Below are positions 24,899 through 32,813 of a stretch of DNA of 32,813 nt, piece by piece. Numbering within the stretch: the first letter of the stretch is position 1; each line of letters opens with the position of its first letter. The position numbers were made by a program, and so were the translations under genes. This stretch comes from Alphaproteobacteria bacterium (GTDB lineage Bacteria; Pseudomonadota; Alphaproteobacteria; Rhodospirillales; Magnetospirillaceae), in NCBI GenBank assembly GCA_021325215.1, contig JAJPHO010000068.1:1-32813 (forward strand), written 5' to 3'. Under the pieces are notes generated by a model. It searched no databases and had not been told where the DNA came from. It saw only the letters and a list, made by a program, of their open reading frames with translations.

Positions 24899-25564
24899 TT
24901 ATTCCACAGCCTGGCGCAACGCCGCCACGGTGGCGAGCGGAGCCAGCGGCAGGGCGGCGAGCAGAAGGCCGCCCAGGATCAGCAGATGCCCGTGGACCGG
25001 CAGTCCCTGGGCCGCCGCGTCGACCGCGCCGACCGAGAAGATCAGCACCGGCACGTAAAGCGGCAGGATCAGCAGCGACAACAGCACCCCGCCGCGCCGC
25101 GCCCCCAGCACCAGAGCCGCGCCCATGGCGCCGATCAGGCTGAGGGTCGGAGTACCCAGCAAAAGCGTCAGCATCAAGGCGAGGAAGGCATCCTCGTGCA
25201 GATGCAGCAGCAGCGCCAGCACCGGCGCCGCCAGCAGCATCGGCAGGGCCGTGGTCAGCCAATGGGCGGCGATCTTGCCGATCACCAATATTTCCAGCGC
25301 CGTCGGCGTCAGGGTCAGCAATTCCAGCGAACCATCCTCGTAATCGCCCTGGAACAGCCGGTCGAGCGACAACATCGAGGCCAGCAGCGCGGTCACCCAC
25401 AGGATGCCGGCGGCGGTGCGCTCGAGGAGATTGCTTTCCGGCCCCAGCCCGAAGGGAAACAGGGTGACGGTCAGCACGAAGAAGCCAACCACCATCAGGC
25501 TGTCGCTGCCTTGACGCAGCGCAAGGCGCAGATCGCGTAGAATGACCGTGGCGAGGCGGTTCAC
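24899..25564 (-). CDS. ccmB: Heme exporter membrane subunit CcmB
   Basis: A 221-residue polytopic protein beginning with NRLATVILRDLRLALRQGSD, then six helices, with LDRLFQGDYEDGSLELL in the cytoplasmic loop that meets CcmA, typical of CcmB. With CcmA and CcmC it forms the ABC complex that releases holo-CcmE. The start is GTG 25564, overlapping the ccmA stop; the longer frame upstream is inside ccmA. Confidence 0.94.
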   Translation of the reverse strand: MNRLATVILRDLRLALRQGSDSLMVVGFFVLTVTLFPFGLGPESNLLERTAAGILWVTALLASMLSLDRLFQGDYEDGSLELLTLTPTALEILVIGKIAAHWLTTALPMLLAAPVLALLLHLHEDAFLALMLTLLLGTPTLSLIGAMGAALVLGARRGGVLLSLLILPLYVPVLIFSVGAVDAAAQGLPVHGHLLILGGLLLAALPLAPLATVAALRQAVE

Positions 25565-26232
25565 ATCCAGACTCCCATCACCTGTTCGGCGGTCGGCGCG
25601 AAATCGCCCATCTGCAGAACTTCGGCGCCCGGCAAGGCGATTTCGGCGTGGGTCGACAGGGCGACCAGCCCGCCGGCGGCGCGGTGTTCGGCCAAAGCCT
25701 GCTCCAGCCGTCCGAGGGAATCGTGGTCGAGCCCGACCGACGGCTCGTCGAGCAGCCACAGCGGGGCCCGCGCGGCCAGCAGGCGGGCCAGCGCCAGGCG
25801 CCGCGTCTGCCCGGCCGACAGCAGCTTGCCGGGGGTCTGGGCCAGAAGCTTGAGATTGAAAGTGTCGAGGGCCAGGGCGATGCGCTCGGGCGGCGTCGCC
25901 GGATCATGCAGGCGGGCCCAGAACAGCAGGTTTTCCTCGACGGTCAGCACCGGCTTCACCGCATCCTGGTGGCCGAGATAATGCAGGCGCCCGGCATGGG
26001 CCTCGCGCTCGTTCGCCAGCGCCTGGTCGCCCCAGAACAGCTGTCCCGACGCCGGCTTCAGCAGGCCGGCCAGCAGGCGCAGCAGGCTCGATTTACCGCT
26101 GCCGTTGCGGCCGAGCAGCAACAGCGCTCCGCCCGGCGGCATGGAGAAATCCAATCCCTGGAAGATCAGCCTGTCGCCGCGGCGGCAGGATAATTGGTCG
26201 GCGCGGAAAGCGGCACTGTTGGCGAAGCTCAT
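25561..26232 (-). CDS. ccmA: Heme exporter ATP-binding protein CcmA
   Basis: A 223-residue ABC ATPase: Walker A GRNGSGKSS at 41-49, a signature LSAGQTRRLALARLL near 138-152 and Walker B LWLLDEPSVGLD at 158-169. The signature's LSAGQ replaces LSGGQ, usual in CcmA. It powers release of heme-loaded CcmE. ATG 26232 is chosen because CcmA homologues begin near here; the longer frame to 26268 would start within the hairpin/promoter region. First gene of the ccm block. Confidence 0.93.
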   Translation of the reverse strand: MSFANSAAFRADQLSCRRGDRLIFQGLDFSMPPGGALLLLGRNGSGKSSLLRLLAGLLKPASGQLFWGDQALANEREAHAGRLHYLGHQDAVKPVLTVEENLLFWARLHDPATPPERIALALDTFNLKLLAQTPGKLLSAGQTRRLALARLLAARAPLWLLDEPSVGLDHDSLGRLEQALAEHRAAGGLVALSTHAEIALPGAEVLQMGDFAPTAEQVMGVWM

Positions 26233-26233
26233 G

Positions 26234-26259
26234 GGGCGGAACCATAACAAATTCCGCCC
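26234..26259 (-). terminator. Inverted repeat between chemoreceptor and ccmA
   Basis: GGGCGGAA and TTCCGCCC form perfect 8-bp arms around a 10-nt AT-rich loop, directly between the chemoreceptor stop (26284) and the ccmA ATG (26232). It could terminate or process the chemoreceptor transcript, or act as an operator for ccmA; there is no T run, so it is not a canonical intrinsic terminator. Confidence 0.45.
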
Positions 26260-26268
26260 GTTCGCCAA
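26241..26268 (-). promoter_or_regulatory. Candidate ccmA promoter
   Basis: On the minus strand TTGGCG (26268-26263) and TATGGT (26246-26241) are 16 bp apart, a sigma-70-like pair. The -10 lies in the loop of the inverted repeat, and only 8 nt separate it from the ccmA ATG, so a transcript from here would be nearly leaderless. Supported by spacing only. Confidence 0.35.
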
Positions 26269-26283
26269 GGTGGCTTTTACGGG

Positions 26284-27972
26284 TTAAGAGGCCACCTCCG
26301 CCGACGAGCGGACCGTGGACAGGAAGGACACCGCCTCTTCATGCAGGGCGTCGACCGACTCCTTGAGCGAGGTCGAACTCCAGATGACGCGCACGGTTCC
26401 GGCGCAGGTCAGGGCCGAGGAGCGTGCCAGCTTGGACACGGTCAGCGACACGGTGCCGGCCTCGCGCGCTACTTCCTCGATATTGACGGCGATTTCGCGG
26501 GTCATCGCCTCCTGTTCCTGCACCGCCCCGGCGATGGCCGACGATGCCTCGTCCATGGCGCGGATGGTTTCCACCACCTGGTCGATGCTGTCCGACATGG
26601 TTTGCGTCGAAGCCTGCACCGTAGCGATCTGGCGGGCGATATCCTCGGTGGCGCGCGCCGTCTGGTTGGCCAGATGCTTGACCTCATTGGCCACGACGGC
26701 AAAGCCCTTGCCCGCCTCGCCGGCCCGGGCCGCCTCGATGGTGGCGTTCAGCGCCAGCAGATTGGTCTGGCTGGCGATGTCGTTGATCAGCCCGACCACG
26801 GCGCCGATCTCGCTCACCGCGTCGGACAGGCCGCCCATCTGGGCGGCGGTGGCGCTGACGCCTTCGACCGCCCGCTGGGCGATCCCGCTCGACTGGGCGA
26901 CCTGGCGGGCGATCTCATTGACCGATTCGCTGAGCTGCCGGGTCGCCTCGGACACGCTGGAGGAGCGGTCTGTCGTGGTCTTGGCGGCGTCACCCACTTC
27001 CATGGACTGGCCGCCATTCTGCTCGGTGCGGCGCGCCATGTCGTGCGCGGTAGCGTCGATGCCCTTGGCCGCCTTCTCCACTTCGGCGACCTTGGCCGTC
27101 ACCGTCGCTTCGAAATTGTCGGCCATGCGCCGCAGGGCTTCGGCCTGCTCGCGGGCATAGGTGCGGCGCTGCTCTTCGTTGGCGGCGCGCAGACGCAGGG
27201 CTTCGAGGGCGTTGTCCTTGAAGACCCGCACGGCGCGGACCATGTCGCCGATCTCGTCGCGCGCGGCTCGGGTCTCGATCTCGACGGACAGGTCCCCCTG
27301 CGCCAGCAATCCCATGGCGCGCACGGTGCGGCTGATCGGCGAAATGACGGTGCGGCTGACCATCACCGCGAAGGCGCCGAGCGAGAACAGGGTGACGACC
27401 ACCATCACCGCCATCGCCATGTAAATTCCGCGCCGGCCGTTGGCGGCCGCGTCGTCGGCGATGGTCTTGGCGTCGGCCTGGATCAGATCCTTGGCCTTGG
27501 TCAGCAATTCGGTCGGGGCGCGGTCGATGCCGGCCACCGCCTTGTCGCCCACCTTGCCGTCGAAATTGGCGCTCTTGAACTGGTCGAAGCCGGCGCGATA
27601 GGCGGCGCCCATCTTCTTATGGGCCTCGACGAATTCGGTCAGCAGCCTGGCCGCCTCGGGATTGGCGATCGACGCGGCCAGCCGCCCGGACTCCTCCTCG
27701 ACCTTCTGCTCCTGGCGCTGGAAGGCGCCCCAATGCTTGTCGAGCAGCTCCGGGTTGGCGCCGCGCAGCAGCGTATCCTTCCATTCCTGGACCTGCTTCT
27801 TGAAGTCGGACTCGGCGGCGATCACCGCCACCGCGTCGCGCTGGCGCTGCATCACGTCGCCCTCGAAGGTCCTGAGGCTGCGCCACGACATCGACAGGCC
27901 GGCGGCAGCCGCGAGAAGGATGAGGAACATGCCGGCGGCAGCCACCGCCAATGTTCTGCCGCGAATACCCAT
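26284..27972 (-). CDS. Methyl-accepting chemotaxis protein (MCP 1)
   Basis: A 562-residue chemoreceptor: first membrane helix at about 8-29, a periplasmic helical sensor (30-180, coiled, no named fold), second helix at about 182-205, HAMP at 206-260, then the signalling coiled coil with the invariant hairpin tip near 396-430 ([31 protein letters not shown]). The C-terminus ends without a CheR pentapeptide and has an unusual [13 protein letters not shown] segment. It signals to CheA/CheW. The start is ATG 27972 with GAGGGGGAG upstream; a GTG at 27978 is less likely. It follows MCP 2 by 47 nt. Confidence 0.9.
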   Translation of the reverse strand: MGIRGRTLAVAAAGMFLILLAAAAGLSMSWRSLRTFEGDVMQRQRDAVAVIAAESDFKKQVQEWKDTLLRGANPELLDKHWGAFQRQEQKVEEESGRLAASIANPEAARLLTEFVEAHKKMGAAYRAGFDQFKSANFDGKVGDKAVAGIDRAPTELLTKAKDLIQADAKTIADDAAANGRRGIYMAMAVMVVVTLFSLGAFAVMVSRTVISPISRTVRAMGLLAQGDLSVEIETRAARDEIGDMVRAVRVFKDNALEALRLRAANEEQRRTYAREQAEALRRMADNFEATVTAKVAEVEKAAKGIDATAHDMARRTEQNGGQSMEVGDAAKTTTDRSSSVSEATRQLSESVNEIARQVAQSSGIAQRAVEGVSATAAQMGGLSDAVSEIGAVVGLINDIASQTNLLALNATIEAARAGEAGKGFAVVANEVKHLANQTARATEDIARQIATVQASTQTMSDSIDQVVETIRAMDEASSAIAGAVQEQEAMTREIAVNIEEVAREAGTVSLTVSKLARSSALTCAGTVRVIWSSTSLKESVDALHEEAVSFLSTVRSSAEVAS

Positions 27973-28019
27973 GACCACTCCCCCTCGGTTGCATGTCGCG
28001 GGATGTTACACGCTCGTGA

Positions 28020-30041
28020 CTACCCCCGCACCTCCTCCTTCATACCACGGATGAAGGCGGCGAAGTCGTCATGCAGGCGGCGCGACTGGCCGGCCAGGGT
28101 CTCGACGGCGGAGGTGATGGTGCCCGCCGCCTGGTCGGTCTCGTCGGTGGCGCGGCGCAGGACACCGATGCTGTCGGTTACCACCAGGGTGCCGGCGGCG
28201 GCGTCCTGGGCATTGCGCGAGATCTCCATGGTGGCGTCGCCCTGCTGGGAGACGGCGGAGGCGATCTCGCTGCTGATGCTGTAGATCTCGCCGATGGTGC
28301 CGGAAATGCGTCCGATCGCCTGGACCGCATCCTTGGTCGCGGATTGCACGGAAGCGATCTGCTGGGTGATGTCCTCGGTCGCCCGCGCGGTCTGGCTGGC
28401 CAGGGTCTTGACCTCGCCCGCCACGACGGCGAAGCCCTTGCCCGCCTCGCCGGCGCGCGCCGCTTCGATCGTCGCGTTCAGGGCCAGCAGATTGGTCTGG
28501 CTGGCGATGCTCTGGATCAGGCTGACCACATCGCCGATCTTGTGCGCCGCCTCGGCCAGACTTTCCACCATCTGGTTGGCGCGGTCGGCCTCGCCCACCG
28601 CGGCCTGCGACACTTCGGTCGAGCGGCGGGCCTGATGACCGATTTCGGACACGGTGGCCGACAGCTCTTCGGTGGCGGCGGCGACGCGCTGCACATTGCC
28701 CGACAGGGTCATGGCGGTGGCGTCGACCTCGCCCAGGCGGGTGCGCACCTGGCCCGAAACCCCGGTCAGGGTCGAGGCCTGGCCGCCCAGCTGCTCGGTC
28801 GAGCGGCTGACCGAATCGACCACATTCATCACCGAGCCTTCGAGACGCTCGGCCAAGCGGGCGCGCTCGCGGCTGGCCTGCTCGGCCAAGGCGCGTTCGG
28901 CCTCGGCCTGTTTCTCGCGCAGGCCATGGCTTTCCGCCAGCGCGTCCTTGAACACGCCCAGCGCCGTGGCGATGCGGCCGATCTCGTCCTGGCGGCCGGC
29001 ATAGGGGATCGCGACGTTCAGCTCGCCATGGGTCAGGCGCGAGATCAGATCGGCGATGGCGACGATCGGACGGGAGATGGTCCGCCCCACCGCCATCGAC
29101 AGACCGATGGCGACCACCACCGCGACCAGGGTCAGGAGACCGGTGCCATAGCGCGACATCGAGACGGCGCTGTTCATCGCCCGGATCGAATCGGCCTCGC
29201 CGTCGGAACTGGCCTTGCGGACCTCGGCCAGTTGCGCCACCAGCTTGTCGGCTGCGGCGCGGCGCGCGGCATTGGCGGCGGCGAATTTGTCGGTGGCGGC
29301 GATCAGCTTGTCGAGCGCGCCGGTATATTTGTCGAACTGCGGCCCCAGCGCGGTCATGAAATTCTTGATGCGCGGCGAGTCCGCATCGGACTTCAGGCGC
29401 TCGATCGCGGCGGGCAATCCGTCGAGATATTGCTTCGCGGTGCTGGCCTGGGCCGGATCGCGGGAGGCGAGATAGCGCGCCGCCGCGGCCGAAGCCGCCA
29501 GCTGCCCGTCATTGAGGCGGATCGCCGGCCCGAGCGGAGCGCCGCGCCCCTCGCGCACCAGCACGACCACCGTGGCGGACGCGATGGTATTGACCGCCAC
29601 CGCCGCCTTGGTGAATTCGGCGGAACCGGCTCGGCGCTCGCCGATGGCGGCGAGCGTCGTCTTGGTCGCCTCGTCATAGGCGGCATAGGACTCGAGCAGG
29701 CCCTTGAGACGGGCGGCATCCTCGGGCGAGGTCATCGCCGCGCGGGTCGCCTCGACCTTTTCCTTCAGCGCTTCCTCGGTCTTCTTGACCTTGCCCAGGT
29801 CGCTGTCGGTTTCGGTCAGGGCATAGGTGGCCGACAGCGCGATCGAATCGCGCAAAGTCTCGGCCAAAGCCCCGCCATGGGCGTCGATGGCGGCGGCGCG
29901 TTCGACGGTCGAGGCCGAGCGGTCGACCGAGCCGATATTGATCCAGGCCACCAGCCCGGTCAGAAGCAGCAGCGCCAGCAGGGTGCCGAGAGCCGCGCCG
30001 ATACGCTGGCTGATGGTGAGACGAGCCAGAATATTCATCAT
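28020..30041 (-). CDS. Methyl-accepting chemotaxis protein (MCP 2)
   Basis: A 673-residue chemoreceptor with membrane helices at about 13-35 and 298-318, a long (about 260-residue) periplasmic all-helical sensor between them, HAMP at about 319-372 and a signalling domain with the hairpin tip [20 protein letters not shown] and [12 protein letters not shown]. The large sensor is of the type that can bind ligands directly or via a binding protein. Its ATG at 30041 (or 30038) lies 8 nt after the TRAP binding protein stop, behind AGGGGTGGG, so the two are co-transcribed and may work together. Confidence 0.92.
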   Translation of the reverse strand: MMNILARLTISQRIGAALGTLLALLLLTGLVAWINIGSVDRSASTVERAAAIDAHGGALAETLRDSIALSATYALTETDSDLGKVKKTEEALKEKVEATRAAMTSPEDAARLKGLLESYAAYDEATKTTLAAIGERRAGSAEFTKAAVAVNTIASATVVVLVREGRGAPLGPAIRLNDGQLAASAAAARYLASRDPAQASTAKQYLDGLPAAIERLKSDADSPRIKNFMTALGPQFDKYTGALDKLIAATDKFAAANAARRAAADKLVAQLAEVRKASSDGEADSIRAMNSAVSMSRYGTGLLTLVAVVVAIGLSMAVGRTISRPIVAIADLISRLTHGELNVAIPYAGRQDEIGRIATALGVFKDALAESHGLREKQAEAERALAEQASRERARLAERLEGSVMNVVDSVSRSTEQLGGQASTLTGVSGQVRTRLGEVDATAMTLSGNVQRVAAATEELSATVSEIGHQARRSTEVSQAAVGEADRANQMVESLAEAAHKIGDVVSLIQSIASQTNLLALNATIEAARAGEAGKGFAVVAGEVKTLASQTARATEDITQQIASVQSATKDAVQAIGRISGTIGEIYSISSEIASAVSQQGDATMEISRNAQDAAAGTLVVTDSIGVLRRATDETDQAAGTITSAVETLAGQSRRLHDDFAAFIRGMKEEVRG

Positions 30042-30049
30042 CCCACCCC

Positions 30050-31045
30050 TTACTTGATCGCGTCGATCTTGCTCAGCACCTCGGTGCCGAACTTCTTCTC
30101 ATAATCGGGCCGAACCGACTGCATGGCGGCGACGAAGGCGGCGCGGTCGATCTGCTCGGTCACCTCCATGCCCTGCTTCTTCAGCTCCGCGACGCCGTTC
30201 TTCTGCGCTTCGGCGGCGAAGCGGCGCGACGCCTCGGCGCCCACCTTGGCGGCGGCGATCAGGGCGGCGCGGTCGGCCTCGGAGAATTCCTTCCAGGTCT
30301 CGCCCGACACCAGGATGCCGGCGGGATCGTAGACGTGGCCCGACAGGGTCAGATATTTCTGCACCGACGAGAATTTGGCCGACAGGATGGTGGCGATCGG
30401 GTTCTCCTCGCCATCGACCTGGCCGGTCTGCAAGGCGGCGAACAATTGCGGGAAGCCGATGGCGGCGGTCTCCGCGCCCAGCGCCTTGAAGCCGGCGACC
30501 ATCACCTCGGATTGCGGCAGGCGCAGTTTCAGGCCCTTGAGGTCGTCCGGCGTGCGGATCGGATGCTTGGCGTTGGTGAGCTGGCGCATGCCGTTCTCGC
30601 CCCAGGCCAGGCCGACGATGCCCTTCTCGCGCAGCTTGTCGAGATAGGCCTGGCCCAGCGCGCTGTCGAGCACGTGATGGGCGTGGTCGGCATCGCGGAA
30701 GATGAAGGGGATGCTGAAGACGCCGGCCTCGGGCAGGACGTTGGGCAGGGCCGCCCCGGATATCAGCGCGAAATCGACGGTGCCGAGCTTCAGCCCGTCC
30801 AGCATCTCGACCTCGCCGCCGAGCACCGAATTGGGATATTGCTCGATACGGATGCGTCCGCCTGTCCGCTTCGCCACTTCATCGGCGAAAGCAGAAGCGC
30901 CGGCCCCCAGCTGGGAGTTGAGCGGAAATAGATAGCCGATACGATAAGTCTTTTGTTGCGCGTAAGCGCCGCCGGACACCGTCAGCAATGACAGCATCAG
31001 CACCAGAATGCCCCTCAACAACACGACCCGCCCCCGGATAGTCAT
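30050..31045 (-). CDS. TRAP-type solute-binding protein (DctP family)
   Basis: A 331-residue periplasmic binding protein with signal peptide cleaved after about Ala29 (GGAYA). Family landmarks include [37 protein letters not shown], the conserved Arg region [15 protein letters not shown] that contacts the ligand carboxylate, and [17 protein letters not shown]. It binds C4-dicarboxylates or similar acids. No DctQ or DctM permease gene is near; instead two chemoreceptors follow. The gene is divergent from acnB. There is no clear ribosome binding site before ATG 31045. Family assignment is firm; ligand unknown. Confidence 0.9.
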   Translation of the reverse strand: MTIRGRVVLLRGILVLMLSLLTVSGGAYAQQKTYRIGYLFPLNSQLGAGASAFADEVAKRTGGRIRIEQYPNSVLGGEVEMLDGLKLGTVDFALISGAALPNVLPEAGVFSIPFIFRDADHAHHVLDSALGQAYLDKLREKGIVGLAWGENGMRQLTNAKHPIRTPDDLKGLKLRLPQSEVMVAGFKALGAETAAIGFPQLFAALQTGQVDGEENPIATILSAKFSSVQKYLTLSGHVYDPAGILVSGETWKEFSEADRAALIAAAKVGAEASRRFAAEAQKNGVAELKKQGMEVTEQIDRAAFVAAMQSVRPDYEKKFGTEVLSKIDAIK

Positions 31046-31067
31046 CGATAAACGCGCGTTACAGTCC

Positions 31068-31080
31068 CTGATTGTATCAG
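31068..31080. promoter_or_regulatory. Palindrome in the dctP/acnB divergent region
   Basis: CTGATTGTATCAG is a 5-bp inverted repeat (CTGAT/ATCAG) with a 3-nt centre. It covers the candidate dctP -10 and the candidate acnB -35, so a regulator binding here would affect both genes. Short palindromes occur by chance, so this is tentative. Confidence 0.3.
31071..31079 (-). promoter_or_regulatory. Candidate extended -10 promoter of dctP
   Basis: On the minus strand TGATACAAT fits an extended -10 (TGn then TACAAT, 5 of 6 to consensus), placed to start transcription about 19 nt before the dctP ATG. No good -35 lies at the right distance, which extended -10 promoters can tolerate. Confidence 0.4.
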
Positions 31081-31100
31081 CTTTTACAAGCCACTATTGT
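31072..31100 (+). promoter_or_regulatory. Candidate acnB promoter
   Basis: TTGTAT (31072-31077) and TATTGT (31095-31100) are separated by exactly 17 bp. This would give a leader of roughly 185 nt before the acnB ATG. The match to consensus is only partial. The rest of the 246-nt gap 31046-31291 holds a hairpin and no gene. Confidence 0.35.
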
Positions 31101-31178
31101 GTTACCGGTATCAACTTTCCGGCATGGCTGGCCCGCACAACAAATCTTCCCTCGCGCGCGGGAGCGGAGTATGGTGCC

Positions 31179-31203
31179 CCCCGAGCCTCTGCGAGAGGCG
31201 GGG
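31179..31203 (+). other. Stem-loop in the acnB leader
   Basis: GCCTCT/AGAGGC pair around a 3-nt GCG loop (31185-31199), and CCCC/GGGG extend the stem past a GA bulge. It lies about 90 nt before the acnB start. It could fold in the leader RNA; no T run follows, so it is not a clear attenuator. Confidence 0.4.
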
Positions 31204-31291
31204 AACGGGCATTTTCTTTCGGCGCACCGGGCGAGCCAGCACTGTCTGACTCGTGTCCTTCCCAGATCCAAAAAATGTGAAAGGAACACTC

Positions 31292-32813
31292 ATGCTCGAA
31301 GCTTATCGTCAGCATGTGGCCGAACGCGCTGCCCTTGGCATTCCTCCGCTGCCCTTGTCGGCGGAACAGACCGGCCAGCTGGTCACCCTCCTGCAGAATC
31401 CGCCCAAGGGCGAAGAGGAGTTTCTGCTCGACCTGATCACCCACCGCGTGCCGGCCGGCGTGGACGACGCCGCCGCGGTCAAGGCCGCCTATCTGGCCGC
31501 CATCATCGACGGCAAGGATAAGAGCCCGCTGATCAGCCGCGTCAAGGCGACCCAGTTGCTCGGCACCATGCTGGGCGGCTTCAACATCAAGCCGCTGATC
31601 AAGGCGCTCGAAGACAAGGAATGCGGCCAGACCGCCGTTGAGGGCCTGAAGACCACCCTGCTGATGTTCGACTATTTCCATGACGTCAAGGAACTGGCCG
31701 ACAAGGGCAATGAGAACGCCAAGACCCTGCTGAAGAGCTGGGCCGAGGCCGAGTGGTTCACCTCGCGCCCCGAAGTGCCGAAGTCGCTGACCGTCACCAT
31801 CTTCAAGGTGTCGGGCGAGACCAACACCGACGATCTGTCGCCGGCCCCGGACGCCTGGAGCCGCCCCGACATTCCGCTGCACGCTCTGGCCATGCTGAAG
31901 AATCCGCGCCCGGGCATCGAGCCCGAGGAGCCCGGCAAGCGCGGCCCGATCAAGGCGCTGGACGCCCTGTCCAAGAAGGGCCATCAGATCGCCTATGTCG
32001 GCGACGTGGTCGGCACCGGCTCGTCGCGCAAATCGGCGACCAACTCGGTCCTGTGGTGGACCGGCCAGGACATCCCCTACGTCCCGAACAAGCGCTTCGG
32101 CGGCGTGTGCCTCGGCACCAAGATCGCCCCGATCTTCTACAACACCATGGAAGATGCCGGCGCCCTGCCGATCGAGCTGGACGTCAACCAGATGGAAACC
32201 GGCGACGTGGTCGAGCTGCGCCCCTATGAGGGCAAGGCGCTGAAGGACGGCAAGGTCATCGCGGAATTCACCATGAAGTCCGACGTGATCTTCGACGAAG
32301 TGCGCGCCGGCGGCCGCATTCCCCTGATCATCGGCCGTGGCCTGACAGCCCGGGCCCGCGAAGCGCTGGGCCTGCCCGTCTCGACCCTGTTCCGCCTGCC
32401 GGCCATCCCGGCGGATACCGGCAAGGGCTATACCCTGGCCCAGAAGATGGTCGGCCGCGCAGTCGGCCTGCCCGAGGGCAAGGGCGTCCGTCCCGGCACC
32501 TATTGCGAGCCCAAGATGACCACGGTCGGGTCGCAGGACACCACCGGCCCGATGACCCGCGACGAGCTCAAGGATCTCGCCTGCCTCGGTTTCTCGGCCG
32601 ACATGGTGATGCAGTCCTTCTGCCATACCGCCGCCTATCCCAAGCCGGTCGACGTCAAGACGCACCATGAGCTGCCGAGCTTCATCTCGACCCGCGGCGG
32701 CGTCAGCTTGCGTCCCGGCGACGGCGTCATCCATTCCTGGCTGAACCGCCTGCTGCTGCCCGACACCGTCGGCACCGGCGGCGATTCGCACACCCGCTTC
32801 CCGATCGGCATCT
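31292..32813 (+). CDS. acnB: Aconitate hydratase B (N-terminal 507 residues; gene runs off window)
   Basis: The visible part begins MLEAYRQHVAERAALGIPPLPL and follows AcnB throughout: an N-terminal HEAT-like helical region, then the swivelling domain with DDLSPAPDAWSRPDIPLHA and VGTGSSRKSATNSVLWW, then the start of the catalytic domain with MTTVGSQDTTGPMTRDELK, SFCHTAAYPKPVD and GTGGDSHTRFPIGI at the edge. The enzyme interconverts citrate and isocitrate in the TCA cycle. The cluster-binding cysteines lie further on and cannot be checked. The start is ATG 31292, with AAAGGA about 8 nt upstream. About 350 residues are missing from a usual length near 860. Confidence 0.96.
   Translation, partial: MLEAYRQHVAERAALGIPPLPLSAEQTGQLVTLLQNPPKGEEEFLLDLITHRVPAGVDDAAAVKAAYLAAIIDGKDKSPLISRVKATQLLGTMLGGFNIKPLIKALEDKECGQTAVEGLKTTLLMFDYFHDVKELADKGNENAKTLLKSWAEAEWFTSRPEVPKSLTVTIFKVSGETNTDDLSPAPDAWSRPDIPLHALAMLKNPRPGIEPEEPGKRGPIKALDALSKKGHQIAYVGDVVGTGSSRKSATNSVLWWTGQDIPYVPNKRFGGVCLGTKIAPIFYNTMEDAGALPIELDVNQMETGDVVELRPYEGKALKDGKVIAEFTMKSDVIFDEVRAGGRIPLIIGRGLTARAREALGLPVSTLFRLPAIPADTGKGYTLAQKMVGRAVGLPEGKGVRPGTYCEPKMTTVGSQDTTGPMTRDELKDLACLGFSADMVMQSFCHTAAYPKPVDVKTHHELPSFISTRGGVSLRPGDGVIHSWLNRLLLPDTVGTGGDSHTRFPIGI

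Noticed and set aside
26341-28284. A 647-codon plus-strand frame opposite the first chemoreceptor
   Set aside because: Antisense to a clear MCP; composition rich in H, G, R, D and L with no motif.
26680-28520. Similar DNA in the two chemoreceptor genes (around 26690-26780 and 28430-28510)
   Set aside because: This is the conserved signalling hairpin shared by all chemoreceptors, not a mobile or regulatory repeat; flanking sequence differs.
28071-30104. A 677-codon plus-strand frame opposite the second chemoreceptor
   Set aside because: It mirrors the MCP gene and has low-complexity G/D/R/L/A/H composition without domains; a GC-rich shadow.
31094-32791. A 565-codon minus-strand frame opposite acnB
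   Set aside because: The plus strand encodes an unmistakable AcnB with family motifs; the opposite frame has none.
1-32813. tRNA, rRNA, CRISPR array, transposase or phage integrase
   Set aside because: Intergenic gaps are short (largest 246 nt) and none showed cloverleaf-like, repeat-spacer or transposase/integrase patterns.

Overview
The window is a GC-rich, densely coded stretch of a Gram-negative chromosome. The outer-membrane carrier and lipoproteins, a complete System I cytochrome c maturation operon (ccmA to ccmI), TRAP-type and chemoreceptor genes and gene-family styles point to an alphaproteobacterium, probably Rhodospirillales (Magnetospirillum-like). That placement is inference from gene content, not from a marker gene.

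Left flank (1-3786, minus strand): the start of a divergent heme-copper oxidase subunit I-like gene (cut by the window edge) sits behind a DUF420 membrane protein and a 44-residue membrane peptide. Upstream lie a TusA-like sulfur carrier, a DUF3291 protein and a secreted S10 serine carboxypeptidase. From 3895 the plus strand carries a single-domain rhodanese and a TauE/SafE sulfite-exporter-family permease, a likely small sulfur-handling pair.

Centre (5177-18541, plus strand): a lipoprotein gene is followed by 15 tightly packed genes in the order of an aryl polyene (APE) type II polyketide/fatty-acid-like cluster. They are a KS-like chain-length-factor half protein, acyltransferase, two acyl carrier proteins, a membrane protein, an AMP-ligase fused to a hot-dog dehydratase, a glycosyltransferase-acyltransferase fusion, thioesterase, LolA-like carrier, MMPL exporter, DUF3261 lipoprotein, ketosynthase, dehydratase, ketoreductase and a second ketosynthase. 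Using the APE letters, this is C-D-E-F-G-(H+I)-J-K-L-M-N-O-P-Q-R. Activation, iterative extension, glyco/acyl tailoring and periplasmic/outer-membrane transfer are all represented. The aryl-acid source, the methyltransferase and a phosphopantetheinyl transferase are not in the window. Most junctions are ATGA/GTGA overlaps, so the set is probably one translationally coupled operon. The fused ligase-dehydratase is the most distinctive point.

Right flank (18545-31045, minus strand, convergent with the APE operon by 3 nt): transcription order is dctP-type TRAP binding protein, two chemoreceptors, then ccmA-ccmB-HAD phosphatase-ccmC-ccmD-ccmE-ccmF-ccmG-ccmH-ccmI. The binding protein stands next to chemoreceptors without permease genes, suggesting a sensing role. 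A hairpin and promoter-like sequence separate the chemoreceptors from ccmA. Divergent to dctP, aconitase B (acnB) begins at 31292 and runs off the window.

No rRNA, tRNA, CRISPR array, insertion sequence or prophage gene was seen. The longest gene-free stretch is 31046-31291 (246 nt), which holds candidate divergent promoters and a leader hairpin.
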